The position numbers and the translations under genes are program-made. Shown here in pieces: positions 21,708 to 33,739 of a stretch of DNA of 64,000 nt (its first letter is position 1; every line of letters begins with the position of its first letter). Below the pieces are notes generated by a model that saw only the letters and a list, made by a program, of their open reading frames with translations, made no database searches and was not told where the DNA came from. The stretch lies in contig JADNRV010000045.1 in assembly GCA_015499995.1 (NCBI GenBank), positions 62,001 through 126,000 on the forward strand. The letters are read 5' to 3'. The stretch is from Flammula alnicola. Taxonomy: Eukaryota > Basidiomycota > Agaricomycetes > Agaricales > Strophariaceae.

Positions 21708-22833
21708 ATGACTTACGGTAGAGTGCGCAGTTTGGCCGGTGATGCATGGAGGTTGCGTCAGCGTTTATATGCAACGCCATGGACCAGGAACTATCGCGCC
21801 TTCTCAACCAGCTCAAGCCTGGCAAACAATGGCCCAGGCGACGCTCTTGAACAGTGGATAACATCGCCACCGACTCATACGCTCGTCGATCACCTGAACA
21901 TCGAACACCTTTCCGACTTGTACATTACGCTGCCGACGCGTGATGGCACCAGAAGGCCGTACGAAGTTCCTGAAGTGGGAGACCCGCTGCCTTACGGCCA
22001 CCATCTCGCGTTCTTCCATGCTCGCAGGGCAGAAGCGCAGCTGCGCGCAGACGGCACCGACGAAGATATATCTCCTCCGTCTCCTTTTACGAAAAGGATG
22101 TGGGCAGGTGGCAAGATAACATGGAATAGCAGCAACCCACTCTTGGTGGGTAAAAGCACCAACGGAGTGTCGACTGTTGCCAAGTCAGAGAAGAAGGGGT
22201 TCGACAAAGGAAAGCCCATGATATTCGTCACGCAGAAGATCGAATATTCGCAAGGGGGACACACAACGCCTTCCGTAGTGGAAGAAAGGGAGCATGTCTA
22301 TTTTCACGCAGAAATATTCGCTAACAGGAAAAAGATATTTGACCGGGAAGGTGAACAACAAATCTCTGCTCAAGTGCACACATTGGTCCTCTAAACAACT
22401 CATCTTCCGTAGTAAAAGGTATCCCGACCACGGTAGATTTCTCGTTCAAATATACTCCAACACCAGTCACGCTGTTCCGGTACTCTGCACTGATGTTTAA
22501 CGCACACCATATCCATTTGGATAAGGAATACTGCGAGAAAGAGGAAGGTTACCCTGGTACGTGTCCTGGCAGCGTCTTTGTCCCGTCATTTATCCAGTCT
22601 CCACAGAACGTCTTGTACATGGTCCACTCACAGCCCAAATGCTTCTGGACACCGTCAACTTCCATCATCCAGAGGCAAAGTTCCACAAGTTCGAATATCG
22701 TGCAACAAATCCATTGTTTGTTAACCGCGAGTTGACGATCAACGGAGTCTGGTTGGATAAAACCAATATTCAACTTTGGTGCACAGATGCCGGAGGAGTG
22801 GTGGGAATGACTGGCACGGTTGAGATACAATAG
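21708..22833 (+). CDS. Mitochondrial HTD2-like hydroxyacyl-thioester dehydratase
   Basis: Three exons, about 325 residues, clean splicing. The start (MTYGRVRSLAGDAWRLRQRLYATP, an Arg-rich amphipathic stretch; key residues R5, R7, R15, R18, R20) looks like a mitochondrial presequence. The hot-dog domains carry LPYGHHLAFFHARR, RMWAGGKITW and the catalytic-region pattern RYSALMFNAHHIHLDKEYCE followed by RLVHGPLTAQMLLD. This is the family of yeast Htd2 (mitochondrial fatty acid synthesis type II, dehydrating 3-hydroxyacyl-ACP) and of bacterial mesaconyl-C4-CoA hydratases, and sequence alone cannot choose between substrates. A mitochondrial FAS II role is favoured by the presequence. It is convergent with the PRCC-like gene (61 bp between stops), so their 3' ends may overlap in mRNA. 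Confidence 0.8.
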
Positions 22834-22894
22834 GGATGATGGGACTCCAGGAGAATTCGAATGCGATGATGTATTTACGACGTTGTCACCCAAC

Positions 22895-24231
22895 TCAGAA
22901 ACCTTTATAAACGCCATGAGTCCGAAATATTCAAGGTCATAGTCATGTCGACGATGCTTACCGTACTTGTTTCCTGCTTCTTTCCGATTACGCTTCCCTT
23001 GAGCAATCCTTTCTTCAAGGGCTTCCCTATTTTCGTACGCTTCTTTAAGCAACGTCGAGAGCTGATGCCGCGAGCGCGCCACACCGCTCATCTTGCTTGC
23101 CTATATGATAATCAGTTGGAGCAGATGCTACCGCAAGCCTCAAGAGGGAACGTACACTTATGTTCATCTTGGGTGCCACGGGACCTCCATCAGCTCCTTT
23201 AGTGACTGCTTTCTTCTCTTCTCTCTCCTGGATTTCCTTCTTGGCCTTTTCCATCTCTTTCAGTGCGTCAATCTCTTCAACGTCAGCGTTCTGAAGCCCT
23301 TCGAAGCCCTTGATCGTGCCTTTCTCTAAAGCGCGGACGTGTGCGTTATATTCCCTCTCCCACTTCTTCATGAACTTGCCGTAATATTCAGGGTCGTGGG
23401 CTGCCCATGCACCCGACGGTAGTTGATAATATCCTGGATAAAGATCCGTAGGAGTTGGCTCAGGTGGTTCGAACGTAGGCAACGCAGGAGCTGCAGAAAA
23501 ACTATTGAGAAATGATGATGTCGGTGTATTGACAGTAGAGTCTTTGGATGTCTGGGTATTCGATTTTGTGGAACCTGGTGTAAATCAGTAAAAATTGCAT
23601 CAAAAGATGATAATGGAATGCTTACCCAGGGAAGCAAAGGAGAAAAAGTCGGGAGCGGGGGCGGGGGCGGGCTGGGGGATCGGCGGCCGTGGAGTTTGAG
23701 AAGGTTGGTTGACATTGCTCTCTTCAAGAGAAATATTTCTCTTGCCTTTCGCCAGAGATGTAGGGCGGAAGATGGTCGATGTTGAGGGCTGTGGGGCGGC
23801 TGCGGCATCTTCATGAGAAGTGTCTTTCATGGATCCGACATCTGCAGTAAAATCCTGGATTATCGAGTTGACTTCCGGTATACGAGACGCAGAGTTAAAG
23901 TTCAATCCAGGTCCCGACCCACCACCAAGCACGCGTTGTGTTGGAGGAATTGGGTTGCTCTCCTTTGGAGAAGGCAGCATTGAGAGCAGGGATGATGTTC
24001 CAGCACCCGTTCTACGCTTCTTCGTAGGCCTTTCACTTTCTGGTTCTTGATCGACGTCGTCCTTCGAGGATGAGATAGACGGTAAGCTGATGGTGATCTT
24101 CTTAGGTGCCCGCTGGGTTTTGTGGTCTTCGGCGCGACTTTAGACGTTTGACCAAACGGCTCGCGAGGGGGCTGTGGAGAACCGGGCCTACTTGAGTCGC
24201 TATCGCTCCCGTAGTCCTCAATACCAAGCAT
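22895..24231 (-). CDS. PRCC C-terminal domain protein (splicing/mitotic checkpoint type)
   Basis: Starts MLGIEDYGSDSDSS, a common opening of the family. It is followed by a long low-complexity Pro/Ser region (PKKITISLPSISSSKDDVDQ; RPPIPQPAPAPAPDFFSFA), a conserved FEPPEPTPTDLYPGYYQLPS block, and the terminal RHQLSTLLKEAYENREALEE...NKYGF of PRCC/MAD2B-interacting proteins. Human PRCC is a nuclear protein tied to pre-mRNA splicing and to MAD2L2, and the fungal role is not known. The last residues GF* are encoded after a roughly 135-nt intron. Between the first segment and PKKITISLP the frame breaks by one base near 24109-24111 (CCC on the plus strand). Adding one base restores a continuous family-like reading, so I take it as a sequence error. 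Confidence 0.75.
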
Positions 24232-24596
24232 TATAACGAAAGATACGGAGGATTAAACCTGGATTTGGGGCAGAGACGGTAAGGCAGAGTGGCCCGAGGA
24301 CGGTAAGTCACTCATATTGCGCACATCAATAGTATATTACGTCAGCCAACAGGAGCTGACGAAATTTTGGAGCTGGATTCAAATACTCGAGCTTTGATCA
24401 TGAATATGCTGTATGTGTTATTATCGAAGGATGTGTGTCTATAAAGGAGGGACAGGTGCGAAGACATAGCGAACTAATGTAACAGGTTTAGCAGATTCCA
24501 TATATAACAAGTCCATTGTCTCGAGAAGTGATAAGTCCGTAAATAATAATCATCTTCCGCTTCTGTGCAGATATTAGGTGGAGTGTGGAAACCACA
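24232..24596. other. Intergenic, no gene seen
   Basis: 365 bp between the PRCC-like start and the glucan synthase stop on the same strand. Contains the glucan synthase 3' flank and the PRCC promoter. No motif recognised. Confidence 0.45.
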
Positions 24597-27500
24597 TTAC
24601 GGTCGTGCTGTAATTAAAAAAAAGATCAGAACTATCCAGGGTAAACATACAGAAAAGAACTTACCCAGTTGCTCCTTGCGATAGAACCAGAAGTAACCGA
24701 AAACGATTACAAGCTGGCAAACAAGAGCGATCCAAAATAGTGGTAGAGCCATTGGGCTCCCTGATAGGCCCTGCGAAAAGTCCCATTTTGCGGCATCTGG
24801 GAAGACGGATCCAGGACCAACGGCATTTGGCGCAGTCGCACGAGCAACCATAACACAAATGGATCCAATAATCTGGGCGAAGGCCAAGGTCGCACATACG
24901 TGAAGACGGGACAGGGTCTAATGCCGTCCTCGGTCAGTAAAAGTTCGTTCTTACTTGATTTTACAATACTAACCTGGAGAAGAATCATTCCCAATCCAAC
25001 ACCTTGAATAGCGTCAAGAACACCGAGCCACAACCACAAAGAAATGCCGAGATAGGGGCCAGCGGTGCCCGCCCATGGGATGTATAGGGCCAACGACGAG
25101 GTACCCCAAAGCATCTACAAATATATATAAGCAACAATTTCAATCCAGACAGCATTATGTATTCATACCTGACACCATCGAGGGCCCCCAGACCGACAGC
25201 GAACACCGGCAGCAGCCAAGTGTGAGTCTTACTGAAGTGGGTTAACACCATAAGCATTGCAGCCCAAACGCCGATGAAGAAGGCGATGATAAGGAGCAAT
25301 ATCTGCCACTTGGGGATGGGCACGCTCCAAAGGAAAGTCCAGTTACGTCCGTAGGGCTATGCAATCATCATGGTCAGTACACCTTTCGGATCCACGTCAA
25401 AAAAAATCATACCCCGCTCAACCAATAATCGCGAAGAACTTCAGATGCTAGGAACCAGAGAACAAGTTTTCGTCTAAAGAGTGTTCTGAGGAAATGAGGG
25501 ACTTTTGGTGGAGTCTGACGGTAGTATTCTGCGCGAGGAAATAAGTTAGCACATAAAGTCAACAGGCAACAAATCATGAACCGACCTGGCAGACCATAGA
25601 GCATGAGGTAGGCAAAGAGGAAACTAAGGAAACCCAATGGCCAAATAATAAGGACTATCCACCATGGTGGGATATAATTGTCCGGTCTTCCATTCAAGTT
25701 ATAACCCCAATACCATAGAGCGGCAACCCAGATTTGCTGCGAGCCTTGAACAATACAAGCTCTCAGCGTCCAAACTTCGGTAGCAGCACCCTACAACTGA
25801 CTGAGTATCGTTAAACGATCCGCAGTGGAAATTACTTACCGCTTCTTCTCCAAAGTTGAGACCGAAGAAGAGGAAACCTGCAGCGGAGCCAACGGCATAA
25901 CACCACGTTGCCGCATTGGAGAGCGCATGATGAGCAGGGCAAGCGAAGAACTTACTGACGGGAGGCCAATCATGAAGAAAGCCACACCGAAGAAGATCCA
26001 TGGCAGAGACAAGACGTAGACCGAGGGTTTAAGCCTGAACATGGGATACCATACAGCCGTAGCGGCCAAGAAGACACCACCAAGAACGTAAAGCTGGATG
26101 TTGTCTTGCCAATTTCGTCCCGTCAAGAGAGTGATTTGGAAACTTGTAGCACTCAGCATCTGGAGGATATTCAGTTTGACCCACAAAAGATACCACAGAA
26201 AATGACGCACCTGACCCAGACCGATCACAATTGTGTAAAGTGGCCAACCTCCAATTTCTCGAGACATTGCAATTTGGAGACCGGTCATTGGCGCCACGGG
26301 CGGCGGGCCCGCGTCGTGGGCCAGTGGTCCATCATAATCAGCCTGAGAGAACGCTTGCATATTGGGAGCTATAAAAATATCGTTCAACATTAATCAAGAC
26401 TCTCTGAATGAAAACACTTACAATCAGGGCGAGAGTATAGCGAAGGAGACGGTGTTCCCCAAACTGAATCCCGTTGCGATGACCGGATACTCGCAGCGGT
26501 GTCAAGTTTGTCTTTTCTGACTTTGCCGAAGAAAGCTTCTTCACTCTTGGTCAAAAACTTTTCAATAGAGAGTTCATGTTCAGAGTTCTTGGCATTGAGC
26601 GTCTGCAGTTTCTGCACAAACTCTGATGCAACACCACCGTCCGAGTCAGTGAACTAAGATAGAGATTAACGATCCGCGATCAATATATAAAACGCCAACA
26701 CATACCGAAGCTATAGCCTTGTTAAGAGGCGAGTTTGATTTTTCCTCAACGATAGAAGAGATGGATTCAACGGAAGACACGCGGGAATGAGCACCGAAAG
26801 GACGACTTGGGGCAAGGCCAGGATCAAGGAAAGGATCAGGAACATTTTTCTGGTCTTTCGCTATGGTTCGATTGGCACGTTCCAGGAAAGTGTTGTAACC
26901 TCCAGCAGGAGAGTTACTACCAGGGCTGTCAGGAGCCAGGCTGCCACGGTTTGCAGAGAAATAATCATCTCCTTCGTTGGACGAGTAGGGTGACCTTGAA
27001 TCGTTCGGGACTAGACGGGGTTCACCTGTAGGTGTAAGGGAATCCTGACTCCATTGACCCGGCGAGCCCGCAATTTGTGGGCTATCATTGATGCTTCGGG
27101 CATCCCATTCTGGCTGGGTTGGATGAACTTGTGTCTCAGGATCCCAATCATCCGTATCTGCCATTGGACGGAGGCCTCCGCCATCGCAATCGGATTCTCT
27201 CCAAGCATTCTCACCGGCCAGAGAGCGACTATTGTGGATACTGCGTTTATGGAAATCTTCCATCCGTTGACGCCACTCCACGACAGGGAAACGTTGAACG
27301 GCGGATCTTGCTCGCAGAATAGCACGCTCTTCCTCGGTGGATTTCAAAGCCATTTTGATCGTCTTTGTCAGTTGTGAGAGCATGTGATTTGTAGCGCTCG
27401 ACTCGACGGGGTACCACTGCGGATTGTTATTGATGGGGGATTACAAGACAAACGGGAAAAAGACGTACCCATCCAGGCATCAAACCCAAACCACCCAAGC

Positions 27501-30500
27501 GACTTCCAACACCAAGCGCACCCTTACGACCGAATTCTACTGCCACAAGGCCGAAAGGTTCATCACGAGAGGGTATCAATGCGAAGTCAGCGCCGCTGAA
27601 CAGATATGGAGGCAAGGCAGTGAACTCCGGTTTCGAATAGACGCGATCGGGGTATAATTCCATGAGGCGTGCAAGCTTCTCGGCAGCGAATCGTCCATAA
27701 AGATCAATGACAGGGCCAACAGCAATCAGCTGAATGCTAGGTCTCTTTTCCAGCCTGGACGTATCAATGAGCAACCAAATTTTAGACGGGGTAAAGAAAG
27801 AAATTAACGTACAAGGATGGCATAACATCTGCGATCAAGTCCACACCCTTCTGCTTGGACCAACGACCGACGAACACGAACAGATCGGAACTAGGATCCT
27901 GCTTAATTCCAGCCCATTCCTGAGCCTGTCGCTTGAGTTCTGGACGAGCAGCTTCAGCTTCTTCATCGATCTGTACGTCACGGGCTGCCGTGGGTGCCTC
28001 ATCCAACGCCGCAATATCACTGGGATCGGGATTGGGCAAAGAGTCGACGTGTTTCAGTGTCCAGAGAGCCGGGTAACGAGCCCAACTGCGTTTTCCGTAT
28101 TTGTCAGATACACCCGCAACACCCACACTCTTTTGATGAGTACTGATGAAGGAAGCGGCGGCATGCAACAAGTTGAAGGTGTTTCCGAATTGAACATATT
28201 TGGTGCATTGTTCTTTGCTGATATTGAAAGCCGAGCAGACCTCTTTCATCTCCTCTTTCGTGCGAAGAGGCCAGAGACCCTGGAATTCAGCATTATGGAG
28301 AGAGAGACAGACGGGTATTACTTTGGGGAGGAGGTATATAGGGGCCAATGCGCCATGGTAATCGTTGATGTGGTATATGTCGATAGTCGGGAAGCGGCGA
28401 ATGGTGGCAGCAATTGCTTGGTTCCATGTCGAGTAGAAGATGGCAGAGCTCAGATCGTCCATGCGAGCGGGATATGGGTCGGCTTTAGTTTGTGCCCTGA
28501 AGACTGGACTGTCGAGAATGACATATGTGATGTTGTCCAGGACGTGAGTCTCGACTTCGATGAGATATGGTTCGCCGAAGATGATCACCTCGATGGGTTC
28601 CGCAGGTTCGCCGGCAGGATACTCAATGTCTTTGACCTTCGGAATAACCCAAATCAAGTCGACATCTGTCATGGCCTTGCCCATAAGACTTGACATGACA
28701 CCAAGACCACCGATCTTGACTTTGAGCTTCCAATCGATGATTTCGTACTCCAGGGTAGAAATGAGCACCTTTCTGCGCTTGTTCTTATCCTCGGGCCATC
28801 CAATGATTTCGGCATTGTGCTTGTGGCCAAATAGCTTCTCGGACATGGGCGTCGAATCCTTGAGATCAGAGGTAGATTTGTTGCCAAAGATGGGGAAATA
28901 GTTGGTATGATTCTTGACCTTGACACCATACTGGTTGTGTTTGATTCCATAGAACGTCCACATGAAGACGAGGACGGCAAGGGTACCGGTGATCAAGGGA
29001 ATGGCAAGGAGGAGGGCATACATGATGATACCAACGGAGGCTTGTCCTCGAGGCTGCAAAGTCCAAGTCATTGTAGAATCGTCGACGAGAAGGGACCATG
29101 AAAGGTGAGGTGCTGGCGGGGCCGAGATGTTTAGATAGTTGGGAGCAACCGAATTAGGCGGAAGGCGGTCGAGGACACCGTCGCCGTCAGAATCGCCATA
29201 GAAAAAGTCGTCAAAGCCCCAGACGTTCAGTTGAACATACGTTGGCCATGTAGCCATGATTTCCAATTCCCACTTGCCGTCCGAGTTTTGAGTCATAAGA
29301 TTGCTGATACCCTGATCGAAGCCCCAATTGTTGAAAGGGCCACGAGTCAAGAACTGAGGGACTCGGCGAGGTTTTCCTGAATAGCCATAGTCTGCATGTA
29401 TCATATGAGCTGAAGAAAGGGTTGCTTGACTCCAATCTGCGAAAGATATCGTCAGCTACTCGTGTCACACCATCAAGTAAGTAAACTTACATTGAACCTG
29501 GATGTGATTTCCTGACCAGAAATTAGCAGAGTTTTGGAAGACCGTGCTATTAATGGATGTGGTATCCTCCCAGTTCGTCCAATCAGTCCAATTTTGACCA
29601 AAGTTCCAAGAGTAGCGGAACATGTCGGCACCATATGCTTGATGATTGAACGAATATTGCCCGTTCGACAATGTGAAAGACGAGTTGGTATCGTAGTCGT
29701 TTTCAGGGAAGACCATGACGTTATTCGCAGCACCTTTCCTGAGCATAAAATGATCGATAGTCTGTAACGATGGTCAAACAAGGCACTCAGAAGAATTGAA
29801 AAAAAACGCACCCCAGTGCTATTGCCGGCAGCTGATGCAGGGTTGTTGACAGTGATGGTAAGAACGCCATCCGGGAAGTTGGAGAGGGTCGCCGACCACG
29901 CATAAGTTGAGAAAGTAACGCCAGAGAGTGACGATGTATTCTGAGATTGAACGGCACCGCATTTGACATTGCCGACGGACGGACTGCCACCCTTTCCCGA
30001 GGACGACATGTTGAACGAGATACTCTGAGTAATTCCTTCACAGACCATCGGTGTGTTGAACTCAAATGATATATCGACGGTCGTCGCATTTGCGTCTCCG
30101 GGGAGGGCCAACAGACGTGCGTCATGGCCAGGTGTGAACCTCGTGATGGCAGGAGGAGGGGCGGTCCATTGATCGAGCGGTACAAAGGCCTTAAAGCTGA
30201 AAGGATCCATAGAGACCGACGGCAAACAACCAATCCAGGGAGCTTGTCCATTGTTATTGACGGCAGACAAGGAATCCTGGAGCGTGTAATTCTCGTATGG
30301 TGCGAAGAGATTCCTGACTGTGGTACCAGATGGGAACGGCGCCGAGATCCATTTATCTTGTTTGCAATTGAACGTGTATGTCTGCGTTGTGTTTTCATTC
30401 GTATACAGCATCCAAACCACATCCTGGAAAGTACCTCCAACGGTCTGATAAGGCTTCAGAGCGGATCGCGAGACCGACCACAGACCCATTTCGGTACCAG

Positions 30501-32638
30501 TGCCATTGGAACCAGGTCGCTCGATGTAATAGGTCCAATTACCCTGTTGAACAAGATTGAAACCGTCCTGGAGGGCGCCATATACCTGTCGCATATGATG
30601 GAATTGGGAGAACATGAGGCGACTGTCGGCGGTTGGATCGAAATGATCAAGAGCGTTCCAATCATCGTGGCAACCAAATAGCGACTTCTCCAATGGCATA
30701 TTGAAATATTGTTCGGATCCAAGAACATAACATCCATGTCTTTTCCAGGCCTGGTTGCTAATCATGGCTTGACGTCTGCAAGGGGGAATTTCTTGAGAAT
30801 TTATATAGAGGCATGCAAAAAAAACCAAACTTACCCGTAGAGATAGTTAGAAGCACCGTTATCGTAAAGATAAAAGTTTTGCTCTTCTCCATAGTACAGC
30901 TTAGAGACAATGTTGTCAGTCCAAAGAGGTCATATTAAAGTAAAGAAACACGTACTAATGGAATGCCGGGCATCACCAGAGCACCAATGAACGTGGCCAA
31001 AACGCTCTTCAGCGCGCCAGACTCCAAACTCGGCCAACGGAACACATCGAAATTGCTGCTTCCGTACATATGCCTGGGATCGAGGAGGCCGGTGGAGGGG
31101 TTCAGGAAATCATTGTTGACAAACATTTGATTCCAAGCAGTAACGAAGTTAACGTCGATATCATAAGCCACCTGGAGATTTCCGTCCATTCCTAGGAAAC
31201 GAGAAATTGAACGATAGATAGAATAATGGAAAGCGACACCATCGAGAGCATTAATTGAAGGGTCTCGTAGGAAGAATTCACTCTGATTTGCAGTGACGTT
31301 CGCTGCCGCAAGGAAACCAGCGGGTTTCTGGGTCGGTGTCCGTCCACGGCCCCTGGAGAAAAAAAATAAGCAAAAAGAAGGCACAAGGAGATGGGTAACA
31401 TACAAGTAAAGTGAGCCGAATGTATCTCCACCAGTAACTTCACCCGGAATGAAGAAATTTTTCTTGCCGAACTGCGCGCACAGGCCCGAGTACTGGATGC
31501 CCAAGTAGCAAGCGCATCGACCGTGACTTGCGTTGCTTTATCGATACGAATGGCATCGATGTCCAGCGCTTTGATGGCCAAGCATGAGAAAGTTTTGATT
31601 TTGTTCATAACAGTCGAATCCCATTCTCGCAAACGATCTTGGACGGATGCGAACTTGGATAACTGACGTTGCCAATCGGGATGCACACCGAAAGCTTCCA
31701 TATCTCCGTACTGATCAAAATTAGAGGCCAAGCAACCATTGGCTTCGACTGTAACGACTGTGCCGTCGTCCTGCCAGAACGTGGGCATTACACAGGAGGT
31801 ATTGCGGTCGTTGCCGATCTGTAGAGGTATTAATTTCGCAACATAGAAGTAAGAATAATCAACACAAACCTGGAAATCGCGATACTCGGTAAAATTCCAT
31901 GGAATATAATTAGGATTTTTCCAGACCGCATTATACTCATTCAAACTGAAAGGTGTGCTCTGGTTGAGATGGCTATGCAAATAATGATGTCAGAGTCAAA
32001 TTCCAAATGTGACCAACATGACAAATACCCCTCAAAACCCATGAGGTCGCTCATTGTACCAACTGTGAAATCTGCCATGAAATACATTCCCCGGGCGTGG
32101 ATAGCATCTATCGTGCTCCTCCAGTCCTCAACAGTTCCCCAGTGAGGGTCCAATACACTGAAATCGAGAGGAGAGTAACCTAGAATGGAACGAGTTAGGA
32201 TGAACCTCTGACAAAAATTGTTGTAAAACGCACTGTCGGCCTGCCAAATCATGTTAAGGAACGGCGTTCCAGACATGAAGATCACCCTGATGCCCATTCC
32301 ATACAAGTAATCCAACCTAGAAACCAGACCCTTGAGGTCACCGCCGAAACGGAGCTGAGTTTCCCTGATATCATATTCATACATGGATTTGAAGAAGTCG
32401 TTATTGGAGGGATCGCCGTCTGCGAATTTGTCGAGGAGGATGGTGTAAACAGGAAGAGCCCGCCAGTTTGTGGGAGACGGTGTGTAGGTAGAGTTGGGCG
32501 TTCAGAAGTGTATTGGGTGGGATCTGTTGCATCCTTGTTGACATTAAGGTTGTAGTCCGTGAGATCGTCGCGGTAGGGCGAGGCGAAGACCAGAGGTGCT
32601 AGATAGAGTAGGGCGTAGAGCGCCGCTGAGAGACGCAT
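24597..32638 (-). CDS. ags1: Alpha-1,3-glucan synthase
   Basis: Very large membrane enzyme (about 2350 residues, near 18 introns) that makes cell-wall alpha-1,3-glucan from UDP-glucose. Signal peptide [20 protein letters not shown], then an extracellular GH13 amylase-like domain ([60 protein letters not shown]). Next come a membrane segment ([20 protein letters not shown]) and a cytosolic GT5 synthase domain with the UDP-glucose loop [12 protein letters not shown] and [20 protein letters not shown]...[19 protein letters not shown] Ser/Asp-rich linker follows, then about ten or more C-terminal membrane helices, which are thought to export the polymer. Four one-base frame losses interrupt it, near 32495, 31470, 25961 and 25183, each in a short homopolymer and each restored by one added base. 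They look like sequence errors. It is divergent from the MAPKKK gene. Confidence 0.93.
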
Positions 32639-33739
32639 TACTGTGAGGACGAGCCAGAAGGAGAGGGATATTAAGGAAGGATATGGGAAGAGGGTAAAGG
32701 CGTGTTATAGCTGCGACGGGCAGACGCCGCAAAGGACAGAATATAAGGAACAGAAGAAAAAAGAGGCTGTAGTATTTCAATACATAGGCCAGCACGTACC
32801 GACTTGCCTGTTGCATTGTTTGTCCCAGTTTACGGCCTAGCCACACTCGGCATCCACAACCGTCTCTCATGTCATTTCTGTAGCTAATATTCTGTCATTT
32901 CTGGAGCTAAGTATCTCTGTCATTTCTGTAGCTATCTCCCATAATCATCCCTCAATTCGATATCGTGTGCCTACAATCACTCACACATGCTGGGGTTTCC
33001 GCTACCAACTCGCAACGGAAGGTCCTTGCACCACGGACTTCTCCAGAAAACATGTTTGGTTCCTGTCATGGCAGTCTCTTGCGCCCGTTAAATTTGGACA
33101 GAATTGCCACGTAAATTCCCCTACGGCCCGAGACAAGCACTCCTATGTATTTTTCTCGATATCGCTTCGAATTCCAAGCCAATTTTGATGATCAAAAATG
33201 TTGAATCATTCAAGTCCCCTTACGGGCTGTCGACACCGTATTTCATTCCTTGTATCCATCGAATCACGAATATCATTGTGCTGTCTGGCAGTATGTCAAT
33301 GTCTTACTCGACGTTCCAGGGAATCCAAGCTTACTGTAACTTATAAGTGCCGGAGTGTGTGTGTATGGTGGCAACGGCTCCGGCAGCGTCACAGTTTGTA
33401 AACGGACGATGTTGACAACAAAGCTTTTTGTGATCGCCTTGTACTAATTGTAGCAATTGTAGCCTTTCATTGTGTTGGGTCCTTCGTCCTTTCCTCTCCT
33501 TCGTCATTCACAACCCTCTCAGCTCTACCGTCTACCAATCTTGCTGACTTATTTTATCCTACTCCGAGCTCGAGCGTATCATTCTGTATTATATATACAT
33601 AGTTAACGACACATCGTTCGTTGTCAAGGTTTCCATATCTCAAACAGCTTTCTAATCAGATGCGTTACAAACTTCACAGCTTAGACGCCTCATCAAGACC
33701 TTGGACATCCACCCTCTGTCCACTGCTGCACTTCTCAAT
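32639..33739. promoter_or_regulatory. Divergent intergenic region ags1/MAPKKK
   Basis: 1.1 kb between the two start codons. Besides the triple repeat at 32870-32935 I see a pyrimidine-rich stretch near 33480-33540 (ccttcgtcctttcctctcct) and an AT-rich TATATATACATA at 33589-33600 on the MAPKKK side. Both are plausible core-promoter features. No gene is supported. Confidence 0.45.
32870..32935. repeat. Three tandem copies of a roughly 23-bp unit
   Basis: CTGTCATTTCTGTAGCTA or a one-base variant starts near 32869, 32892 and 32916. It lies about 230-300 bp upstream of the ags1 ATG, so it could be a regulatory repeat, but no known binding site is recognised. Confidence 0.7.
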